Source: Planctomicrobium piriforme
GTDB taxonomy: Bacteria > Planctomycetota > Planctomycetia > Pirellulales > UBA1268
Length of the DNA: 32,466 nucleotides
Direction: 5' to 3'
NCBI GenBank assembly: GCA_945861585.1
Contig: CAMAVC010000035.1
Coordinates: forward strand, 1 to 32,466
In this document: positions 1-6,911 of the stretch, piece by piece
Layout: every line of letters begins with the position of its first letter
How positions within the stretch are numbered: the first letter of the stretch is position 1
Notes under the pieces: generated by a model
What the model saw: the letters and a program-made list of their open reading frames with translations, nothing else
The model's database searches: none
What the model was told of the DNA's origin: nothing
Position numbers and translations under genes: made by a program

Positions 1-480
1 AGCAACGCCGCCATCCGCCAGGGTCGCTGGAAGCTGCTCTGGCCGCCGATCGCGACGACGGTCGTCAAGGACGCCACGCGCGACAACATCTCCTACCACC
101 GCGGCCTGACCCACGCTCACTGGGAGATGCCGCTCGACGGGGAGCTGCCCGACTACGCCGGCGTGGTTGCGGCCGCTCCGCAGCTCTACGACCTCGAGTC
201 GGATCCCGGCGAGACACGCGACCGTGCCGCGGATTATCCCGACGTCGTCACGCGGCTCGTGGCGGAGTACGACGCGTGGTTTGCGGAGGTGATGGCCGAG
301 TGGCGGGCGGCGCGGACGCGGATCCTGGCCCACGACCAGGCCGCCTGGCGGAATCGCACGTCGCCCGACCCGCGGCAGCTGTTCAGGGACGAGTGGCCGT
401 GGAGCAACGCACCGGGGGCCGATCCCCGCACAGCCGATCCGCGCGAGGTGTTCAGGGGCTTCTGGTCGGATCATCCGTGA
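1..480 (+). CDS. Sulfatase, C-terminal fragment (5' end outside window)
   Basis: The frame is open from base 1 and ends at a TGA. The first residues read AIRQGRWKLLW, followed later by LYDLESDPGETRD. This pair (a 'gR-tdrwKLi' strand and then 'LYDLesDPgEt.N') is the usual C-terminal signature of bacterial type I sulfatases (alkaline-phosphatase superfamily). The catalytic Cys/FGly site and metal ligands would lie upstream and cannot be seen. Such enzymes are normally exported and hydrolyse sulfate esters of polysaccharides; the substrate cannot be told from this piece. After the signature there is a charged, Trp- and Pro-rich tail of about 90 residues. The MFS transporter gene follows on the same strand about 95 nt downstream. 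Confidence 0.85.
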   Translation, partial: SNAAIRQGRWKLLWPPIATTVVKDATRDNISYHRGLTHAHWEMPLDGELPDYAGVVAAAPQLYDLESDPGETRDRAADYPDVVTRLVAEYDAWFAEVMAEWRAARTRILAHDQAAWRNRTSPDPRQLFRDEWPWSNAPGADPRTADPREVFRGFWSDHP

Positions 481-494
481 GCGGCGGCATCGAC

Positions 495-524
495 CTGACG
501 GATGGTGGGAAACGTGGCATGATG
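495..524 (+). promoter_or_regulatory. Candidate promoter for the MFS transporter gene
   Basis: CTGACG (495-500) and CATGAT (519-524) are separated by 18 nt. The second box is preceded by TGG, as in an extended -10. It overlaps a short palindrome, GGCAT-G-ATGCC (516-526). A transcript starting near 531 would leave about 44 nt before the preferred GTG at 575. The matches to the sigma-70 consensus are moderate, and planctomycete promoters are not well defined. Confidence 0.25.
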
Positions 525-574
525 CCCGTGTCGTGGAGATGGGATCTGGTCGCCACTCGGCAGTCGAGGTTCTC

Positions 575-2074
575 GTGAACAAGTCCATCGGTTCGTTTGG
601 TCGCAATGCAGCGCTCGTCGCCGCCGTGCTCGGCTGGCTGTTCGACGGGTTCGAGATGGGGCTCTTTCCGCTGATCGGCGGGCCGGCGCTCAAGGATCTG
701 CTCGGTGCGACCGCCTCGCCCGGCGATGCCGACAAGTGGTTTGGCGCGATCATCGCCGTGTTCCTCGTGGGGGCGGCCACGGGCGGCGTGCTCTTCGGCT
801 GGCTCGGCGATGCCATCGGCCGCGTCCGGGCGATGTCGCTGAGCATCTTCACGTATGCAGTGTTCACCGGCCTGTGCGGCTTTGCGACGGAGGCCTGGCA
901 CGTGGCCGTGCTCCGCTTCATCGCGTCGCTGGGGATGGGGGGCGAGTGGTCGCTCGGCGTGGCGCTCGTCAACGAACTCTGGCCCGGGAAGTCGCGGGCG
1001 GTCACGGCCGGGCTGATCGGCGCCGCGGCGAACGTGGGCTTCCTGCTCGTCGCCCTCCTGAGCCTCGGGCTCGGGAGCGTGATCGACGGGGCTCGCGGGG
1101 CGCTCCTGGGCGTCGGGCTGTCGGAGGCGAGCGTATCGCACCTGCTGGCCAACTCCGCCTGGCGGCTGCTGATGATCTCGGGCGCCCTGCCGGCCCTGCT
1201 CATCTTCCTGATCCGCATGGGCGTGCCCGAATCGGAGAAGTGGCAGGCCGAGAGCGACCGCGGCGCGACGTCGCACTGGCTGAAGGCCGATCTCGTGGGC
1301 GTGCTGATCGGGGCCGTGGCGGCGCTGGCCATCATCTGGGCCTGGTCGCCGGCGGGGCTCTCGGCCGGCCCGGCGCTCGTCGTGACGGCCGTGGGCCTCG
1401 TCGTCACGGCGCTGGGCTATCTGCATCCGGTGCGGCGGTATCTCGTGCGGGCCGAGGCGGCAGGCACGCTCGCACCCGGCTCGGGCCGGAATGTGGTCGC
1501 GATGATGCTCTTCGGTGCGAGCCTCGCGGGCGTCACGCTCCTCGGCACCTGGGGGGCGATCCAGTGGATTCCGCGCTGGGCGATCCAACTCGGTGGCGAT
1601 GCGGCGCCGCACGCCAAGGAATATTCGCAGATCGCCACCGCCCTCGGGGCGATCGTGGCGACGTTCCTCACGGCGCTCGTGGCCGACCGGCTCGGCCGCC
1701 GGCCGACGTTCGCGATCCTCTGCCTGGCGACGATCGCGGCGGCGCTGTGGCTCTATCAGGGGCACGACTCGTTCGGGACGTCGTTTCTCGTGGCGGCGTT
1801 CCTCGCCGGCGGCGTGAGCGCGTCGTTCTACGGCCTCTTCCCGCTCTACTTCCCGGAGTTGTTTCCCACGGCCGTGCGCGCCACAGGCCAGGGCTTCGCC
1901 CTCAACTTCGGGCGGATCATCGCCGCCATCGGCGGCCTGCAGACGGCCGCGCTGATGGGGTATTTCGGGGGGAGTTTTCCCAAGGCTGGCTCGGTGCTCG
2001 TGGCGATCTATCTCGTGGGCGCGGTGATCGTGTGGTTTGGCCCCGAAACGAAGGGCCGGCCGCTGCCGGAGTGA
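575..2074 (+). CDS. MFS transporter (sugar/organic-acid type)
   Basis: A major facilitator superfamily carrier of about 499 residues with about 12 hydrophobic segments. Visible family marks are DGFEMGLFP in helix 1, the helix 2-3 loop GWLGDAIGRVRAM, MGGEWSLGVALVNELWP around helices 4-5, a second-half ADRLGRRP loop, and PELFPTAVRATGQG near helix 11. These resemble the sialate/metabolite:H+ symporter branch, but the substrate is not deducible. I prefer GTG 575 (VNKSIGSFG) because GAGG lies at 566-569, 5 nt upstream. In-frame starts at GTG 533 and ATG 539 would add 14 or 12 residues and would fall at or before the predicted transcript start. The next gene, on the same strand, begins 133 nt later, so uptake may be coupled to the two enzymes downstream. 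Confidence 0.9.
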   Translation: MNKSIGSFGRNAALVAAVLGWLFDGFEMGLFPLIGGPALKDLLGATASPGDADKWFGAIIAVFLVGAATGGVLFGWLGDAIGRVRAMSLSIFTYAVFTGLCGFATEAWHVAVLRFIASLGMGGEWSLGVALVNELWPGKSRAVTAGLIGAAANVGFLLVALLSLGLGSVIDGARGALLGVGLSEASVSHLLANSAWRLLMISGALPALLIFLIRMGVPESEKWQAESDRGATSHWLKADLVGVLIGAVAALAIIWAWSPAGLSAGPALVVTAVGLVVTALGYLHPVRRYLVRAEAAGTLAPGSGRNVVAMMLFGASLAGVTLLGTWGAIQWIPRWAIQLGGDAAPHAKEYSQIATALGAIVATFLTALVADRLGRRPTFAILCLATIAAALWLYQGHDSFGTSFLVAAFLAGGVSASFYGLFPLYFPELFPTAVRATGQGFALNFGRIIAAIGGLQTAALMGYFGGSFPKAGSVLVAIYLVGAVIVWFGPETKGRPLPE

Positions 2075-2207
2075 CGGAAAACCTGAATGCCGCCCGTAGC
2101 GCGGCTGAATGACGGCCGCGCTGGGCACAGGTTTAATCACGTGCAGGTTGTCAGCCGCGGTCCGCAGCCGGCAGGACGCCGCCTTTTTCCCCGGGAGATC
2201 TTCGTTC

Positions 2208-2981
2208 ATGGCCAGTCTGATCACGTCCGCCCATCGCGACCTCTACAAGCGCGAGGGCTACTTCATCGCCGAGCGCGTGATCAGCCCCGAGCACCTCGAG
2301 ATCATGCGCAACGCCTGCGATCACCTCATCGACGTGATGCACCGGCAGATGGACGAACTCGGCGTCGACCACATCCACATTTCGCACCGCGGCAAGCGCT
2401 ACCACATCGCCAAGCAGTATCAGCAGGCGCCGCGGCTCGAGGAGTACGTGTTCAGCGATCTGATGGCCGACGTCTGCAGGGCCACGATCGGCGACACGGC
2501 CTTCCTGTTCTACGACCAATACGTCGTGAAGGCCGCGGAGAAGGGGACGAAGTTCTCCTGGCATCAGGACAGCGGCTACCTCGGCTTCCCGCACCGCGAA
2601 TACGTGACGGTGTGGGCGGCCGTCGACGACATGACCCTCGAGAATGGCACGGCCTTCGTGCTGCCCTACTCGAAAGTGGGCATCCGCACGCTCGTCGAGC
2701 ACATCCGCGACCCCGAGAGCGGCGACAAGTGCGGCTACTTCGGCGACGAGCCGGGCATTCCGGCGGTCGTGCCGGCCGGCAGCCTCGTCGTGTTCAGCTC
2801 GCTCGTCTTCCACCGCAGCGGCTTCAACACCACCGACCGGATGCGGCGGGCCTACGTCACGCAGTATTCCCCCGAGCCGATCTTCAAGCCGGGCACGCAT
2901 GAGCCGATGCACCTCGCCGTGCCGTTCCTCAAAGATGGCCGCAAGGTCTATCAGCCGCAGGCAGAGGCTGTGGCGTCATGA
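2208..2981 (+). CDS. Phytanoyl-CoA dioxygenase (PhyH) family protein
   Basis: A 257-residue protein with the fold and motifs of the Fe(II)/2-oxoglutarate-dependent PhyH family. SWHQDSGYL supplies H119-x-D121, the later FHRSG supplies H202, and Arg213/214 about 11 residues further on suits 2-oxoglutarate binding. Such enzymes hydroxylate small substrates; in bacteria many are not fatty-acid enzymes and the substrate here is unknown. Start ATG 2208 is preferred because GGAG sits at 2194-2197 and the protein then begins at the conserved '[16 protein letters not shown]' region. An in-frame ATG at 2109 would add 33 residues of poor composition. There is no signal peptide, so it is probably cytoplasmic. 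Its stop overlaps the start of the next gene (ATGA), so translation is likely coupled. Confidence 0.9.
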   Translation: MASLITSAHRDLYKREGYFIAERVISPEHLEIMRNACDHLIDVMHRQMDELGVDHIHISHRGKRYHIAKQYQQAPRLEEYVFSDLMADVCRATIGDTAFLFYDQYVVKAAEKGTKFSWHQDSGYLGFPHREYVTVWAAVDDMTLENGTAFVLPYSKVGIRTLVEHIRDPESGDKCGYFGDEPGIPAVVPAGSLVVFSSLVFHRSGFNTTDRMRRAYVTQYSPEPIFKPGTHEPMHLAVPFLKDGRKVYQPQAEAVAS

Positions 2982-3919
2982 CGCACGGCCAGGGCATTTC
3001 GCGACGCGCGCTCTTGCGATCGGCCGCCGGCGCGGTGGCGGCCACAGCGGTCGCACGCGGCACGGCGGCCGCGGACGCCCCGTGGCAGCCCACCTATATT
3101 CTCGCCTCGGCGTTGTATGGGAGTTTTCCCCTCGCCGACATCCTGCCCGAGGTGGCGAAGACCGGAGCGGGATCGATCGACCTCTGGCCCAAGCCGCACG
3201 GCACGCAGCGGGAGGAGGTCGACACGCTCGGCGAGGAGAAGGTGCGGGAGATGCTGGCGGCGGCCGGTGTGAAGCTCGGCAGCATCGCCTGCTACACGGT
3301 CGGGGCCTTCAAGCTGGCGGGTGAGTTCGCCCTTGCGAAGCGGCTCGGAGCCGAGGCGCCGGTGCTCGTCACGATGGCGCCCGGCAAGGGGGATGTGCCG
3401 GGCGACGAACTCGCCGCCGCCATCAAGGATTTTCTGGAGAACCTGCGGCCGAGCGTCGCCGCGGCCGAGGAGGTCGGGGGCGTGATCGCCATCGAGAACC
3501 ACTCGAACTCGCTCCTGCGGACGCCGGACAGCGTCCGCAGGTTCGCCGATGCCGTGACGAGCGACCGTGTGGGCGTCGCCCTCGCCCCGCATCATCTCCC
3601 GCAGGATGCTCACCTCATCGCCACGCTCGCCCGCGACCTGGGCCCGCGAATGAAGTTTGTCTACGCGCAGCAGGACGGCAAGGGCTCGAAGGAGAAGCTG
3701 CCGAAGGAGGTTGAACTCCTGCAGATGCCGGGCCGCGGGCCGCTCGACTTCGAGCCGCTCATGCGCGAGCTGGCAGCGCAGCGGTTTGCCGGCCCCGTCG
3801 AGATCTTCATGCATCCGGTGCCCCGCGGCGTGCCGATTCTCGACACCGTGCCTGCGATCACCGCGGAGGTGAACCGCGCCCGTGTCTATCTCGAAGCCCT
3901 TTTGGCTCAAGCTCAATAA
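2978..3919 (+). CDS. Tat-exported sugar phosphate isomerase/epimerase-like TIM-barrel protein
   Basis: A 313-residue protein starting with a twin-arginine-type leader ([11 protein letters not shown], residues 8-18, then an Ala-rich stretch to about residue 32). The rest is a xylose-isomerase-like TIM barrel (AP endonuclease family 2 fold). Metal-ligand-like positions are E173 in [11 protein letters not shown]205/H206 in [10 protein letters not shown] and E275 in GPVEIFMHP. These proteins isomerise or epimerise sugars or inositols, and exported versions are very common in planctomycetes. It overlaps the PhyH-family gene by 4 nt (ATGA), so the two are co-expressed and may act in one pathway. 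No substrate can be named. An inverted repeat starts directly after its TAA and may end the transcript. Confidence 0.85.
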   Translation: MTHGQGISRRALLRSAAGAVAATAVARGTAAADAPWQPTYILASALYGSFPLADILPEVAKTGAGSIDLWPKPHGTQREEVDTLGEEKVREMLAAAGVKLGSIACYTVGAFKLAGEFALAKRLGAEAPVLVTMAPGKGDVPGDELAAAIKDFLENLRPSVAAAEEVGGVIAIENHSNSLLRTPDSVRRFADAVTSDRVGVALAPHHLPQDAHLIATLARDLGPRMKFVYAQQDGKGSKEKLPKEVELLQMPGRGPLDFEPLMRELAAQRFAGPVEIFMHPVPRGVPILDTVPAITAEVNRARVYLEALLAQAQ

Positions 3920-4006
3920 GGAAGCCCGAAGCGTAAGCTGAAGGGAATGCGGCGGCAATTCTCGAAGCACCACGCGGTTTCCGCTCGGCTTACGCCTCGG
4001 GCTTCC
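3920..4006. terminator. Long inverted repeat between convergent genes (REP-like palindrome)
   Basis: The left arm 3920-3938 (GGAAGCCCGAAGCGTAAGC) pairs with the right arm 3988-4006 with a single mismatch over 19 bp, around a 49-nt loop. It begins one base after the TAA of the plus-strand gene and lies between two convergent genes, so it could fold in either transcript and act as a bidirectional terminator or stabiliser. I recall the core 'AGCCCGAAGCGTAAGC' as an interspersed palindrome in planctomycete genomes; copy number in this genome cannot be checked here. Confidence 0.6.
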
Positions 4007-4043
4007 GGAGAGACCACGTGAAGTGGTTTTTCAAAACTCAGTA

Positions 4044-4057
4044 GGATCGAGCGATCC
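4044..4057 (-). terminator. Small hairpin downstream of the haem/WD40 gene
   Basis: GGATC-GAGC-GATCC forms a 5-bp stem with a 4-nt loop, 22 nt past the stop of the minus-strand gene. On that strand it is followed by a loosely T-rich stretch (ACTGAGTTTT) rather than a clean U-tract, so it is only a weak terminator candidate. Confidence 0.3.
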
Positions 4058-4079
4058 CGCAAACCTCACAGCGGCCCGG

Positions 4080-6902
4080 TTACTCGTTGCCGGCCGCGAT
4101 GGCTGCGGGCAACACGTTGATCACGGCGGGCGGTGACGCCTGGCCGCCCTCTGCCATGGCCCGGAGGTGGAAGAGCCGGCGTCCGGGAGGGGCCTTCGGT
4201 GCGGCGGTGATGGAAAAATCGCGCTCGTCCTGCCCCTCGACGATGAGCAGGCCGCTGAGCCCGACGTTGTCGATGAATACGCCGTGCGGCAGGTTGCGGT
4301 CGGCCTGGCCGTCGCGGCCAAACTCGATCCGATCTTTGAAGTCGTGGCGCACCGCCTTCGCCTTCGCCGAGATCGTCTGGCCGGGGCGGATCGTGAACTC
4401 GAGCGGCTCACCCGGCACCTGCTTGACGACGGATGAATCGGCCCCGGGAAGGATCTCGAGCGTGAACTTTGGCTTGGCGGCGAGCTGGATGTCGCCGAGC
4501 GTGCCGAGGTCGCGCACCATCTCGCTGCCGGCCACGGTCGCCACGGCTCGCACCGTCACAGCCTTGTCGGCGGCCTCGTCGGGCGCTGCGGCATCCGCGG
4601 CCGCCGAGAGCACGCCGATTGCCGCGCGTTGGCCGGCCTCGATCTCGATCGGGCCGTGGAAGGTGAACCCCGCCGGCAGATTCTCCAGCTCGATCCGGAT
4701 CGGCCCATCGAAGCCTTCGATACGGGTGACCGTGAACGTGAGCTCGCGGCCGCTGCCCGGGCTGACCTTCGGATCTTTGCCTGCGACGCTCACCGCAAAC
4801 GAGGGATTCGGGCGGCGGATGCCGAGCGTGTAGTGATGGTCCCGCGGGCCGCCGAAGCCGCGCACGTCGGTCACTCGCGCCACGTATTCACCGTCGGCCG
4901 GCGGTACGAAGATGAGCTGCGAATCGCTGCCCAGCCGCCGCGTCGATTCGTCGTCGTTGTCGTAGAACACCGGGAACACGGGCAGCCCGTTGGGCACGGG
5001 CGTCGCGCCCGGCGGCAGCGGCTCCACGATCCAGGCCGGCTCGCCGAGCGCGTGCGTCACGGCCGAGGTGTGGAAGAAGTTGTGCCGACTCCCCGAGCCC
5101 GGATAGACATCGAAGCCCGAGTCGGGGCCGCGTGGGTAGAGCCAGAGCTTCACCACCTCGCCGTTCGCGTAGAGATATTCATCGAGTTCCATCTCGTCCC
5201 AGTTCTGCACCCGGAAGTCGTTGGTCTGATTCGAATCCTTGCCGCGAAACGTAAACCACGAATCCCGCACCGCCTGGAGCACGACCTGCTCGACGGGGCG
5301 GCCGTCAGCGTGCAGCACCTCGATTCGCGAATCGATGAGCGACTTTGGCTGGCCCGTGGCCGCGAGCACCTCGACGACGAGCGGCTCGCCCGCCCGGGCC
5401 GCGAATCGCACACAGTCGGCGTCGCCGGCTGCGCCGATCGAGCCCTTCACGGCCACGGGCACCGGCACGAGCGCCGCCTCGCGCGGCGCGTCGTTGGGCT
5501 CCTCCTCGGCGACATCCTGCGGCTTCTCGCTTCCGGATGACAGCGCGATCGTCTTGGCAGCCAGCGGCGTCGGCGGAGGCATGGCCGAGGCTCCGCCCGG
5601 CGGTGTGGCGAGGCCCACCTGCTCGATCCGGCCATCCATTCTGCCGAGCCAGAAGCCGCCTGCAGACGGCACGAGCGCCGCCACGAGATCCGCCTGCCTC
5701 GGCAATTCGGCAACGAGCGCGAGATCGGGCACGCTCCAGGCCTTCACACTGCGGTCTTCGGCCGCGGTCACGAGCCGGCTGCCGTCGGGAGAGAGCGCGA
5801 CGGCCACGATCGGCGTCTCGTGGGCAAACCGCGCATGCACCGCCGGATTGATCGCCGGCGCGTCGAGCGATGCGAGCCTCCAGAGATGGATTCGCTTGTC
5901 GCGGCCCGCCGCGAGCACGTGCCGGCCGTCCGGCGTGAACGCCACGCTCGCGAGTTCGCCCTGCGGCTGGCTGAGCGTGTCGAGCCGCACGCCGTCGCTC
6001 GCCCGCCAGAGCTTCACCGTCTCGTCGGCGCTCGCCGAGGCGAGGAGTTTGCCGGACGGATGCCAGGCCAGATCGAACACGGCGCCGTTGTGGACGTCGA
6101 TCGACCGCACCAGGGTGCCGTCGGCCACGTTCCAGAGCTTGATCGAGCGGTCGTAGCCCGCCGTGGCGAGCGTCGCCCCGTCGGGCGAGAGTTCGGCGTC
6201 GTAGAGCAGGTCGCGATGCGGGCCGAACGACCGCACGAGCCCGCCGGTCGCGGCATCACGAATCTCCGCCACGCCGCGCAGGCCGACGACACCACTGGCG
6301 ACCACGAGCTGCGATCCGTCGCGGCTGAAGTGCACGGCGGCCACCGGGCCCGGGAGGTCGGCGATCGTGACGAGCGGCTGCGCCGCCGGGCTGCCGTTCT
6401 CCACAGCCACGATCTCGATGGTGCGGCCACGGGCCACGGCGAGCCGGGTGCCGTCGGGCGATGCGGCTGCGGCCGTGACGGGCTTCGCCGCCCGCGACGG
6501 GGTGAGCGCTGGCACCACGAGCGTTTCGAGAATGGACGTGTCGGTGGCGGGGCCGGGAGCGCCCGCCGCAATCCAGGCCTCCAGCGTGGCCAGGTCGGCC
6601 GCCGGCACCTGCGGCTCGTCGGCGGGCGGCATGTGGTCTTCGGCGGTGCTCTTGATGCGCTGGATGAGGACCGAGCCGGCCGCGTCTCCCGGCACGATTG
6701 GATCGCCCGAGCCGGCCCCACCTGTGCGCAGCGTCGCGAACCGCTCCACGGAGAAGTCCGACTCCGCCTCGCGGTCGTTGTGGCAGCCGGAGCAGTAGGT
6801 GCGCAGGATCCGTGCGATGTCGCGATCGTACGAAACGGCCTCGGCCGCCCCGCAGGGCAGGGCGATCGCTATGCAACAGAGGAGAGCGAGCAGGCGTGTC
6901 AT
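4080..6902 (-). CDS. Planctomycete haem-motif (PSCyt1-type) protein with WD40 repeats and a PPC domain
   Basis: A 940-residue exported protein. Residues 1-20 form a signal peptide (LLALLCCIAIALPCGAA). Residues about 25-115 are a planctomycete cytochrome-c-like domain with a canonical haem site CSGCH (37-41) and a distal HMPP motif. Residues about 150-425 hold WD40 repeats such as ATAGYDRSIKLWNV, SASADETVKLWRAS and TAAEDRSVKAWSV, predicting a beta-propeller. After an acidic linker comes a pre-peptidase C-terminal-like domain starting EEPNDAPREA, then about 300 residues of beta-sandwich character. It is the last gene of a three-gene operon, 9 nt after the DUF1549/DUF1553 gene, without a clear ribosome site of its own, so translation is probably coupled. 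Proteins with this domain order are near-universal in planctomycetes beside DUF1501 and DUF1549 genes. Their activity is not established; redox or polysaccharide-related roles have been suggested. Confidence 0.85.
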   Translation of the reverse strand: MTRLLALLCCIAIALPCGAAEAVSYDRDIARILRTYCSGCHNDREAESDFSVERFATLRTGGAGSGDPIVPGDAAGSVLIQRIKSTAEDHMPPADEPQVPAADLATLEAWIAAGAPGPATDTSILETLVVPALTPSRAAKPVTAAAASPDGTRLAVARGRTIEIVAVENGSPAAQPLVTIADLPGPVAAVHFSRDGSQLVVASGVVGLRGVAEIRDAATGGLVRSFGPHRDLLYDAELSPDGATLATAGYDRSIKLWNVADGTLVRSIDVHNGAVFDLAWHPSGKLLASASADETVKLWRASDGVRLDTLSQPQGELASVAFTPDGRHVLAAGRDKRIHLWRLASLDAPAINPAVHARFAHETPIVAVALSPDGSRLVTAAEDRSVKAWSVPDLALVAELPRQADLVAALVPSAGGFWLGRMDGRIEQVGLATPPGGASAMPPPTPLAAKTIALSSGSEKPQDVAEEEPNDAPREAALVPVPVAVKGSIGAAGDADCVRFAARAGEPLVVEVLAATGQPKSLIDSRIEVLHADGRPVEQVVLQAVRDSWFTFRGKDSNQTNDFRVQNWDEMELDEYLYANGEVVKLWLYPRGPDSGFDVYPGSGSRHNFFHTSAVTHALGEPAWIVEPLPPGATPVPNGLPVFPVFYDNDDESTRRLGSDSQLIFVPPADGEYVARVTDVRGFGGPRDHHYTLGIRRPNPSFAVSVAGKDPKVSPGSGRELTFTVTRIEGFDGPIRIELENLPAGFTFHGPIEIEAGQRAAIGVLSAAADAAAPDEAADKAVTVRAVATVAGSEMVRDLGTLGDIQLAAKPKFTLEILPGADSSVVKQVPGEPLEFTIRPGQTISAKAKAVRHDFKDRIEFGRDGQADRNLPHGVFIDNVGLSGLLIVEGQDERDFSITAAPKAPPGRRLFHLRAMAEGGQASPPAVINVLPAAIAAGNE

Positions 6903-6911
6903 GAAAATTCG

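Noticed and set aside
2109-2207. Longer N-terminus for the PhyH-family protein
   Set aside because: The ribosome site and family alignment favour ATG 2208; the upstream residues are not family-like.
452-2224. A 590-codon open frame on the minus strand
   Set aside because: Antisense to the MFS gene; composition is typical of a shadow frame and there is no recognisable domain.
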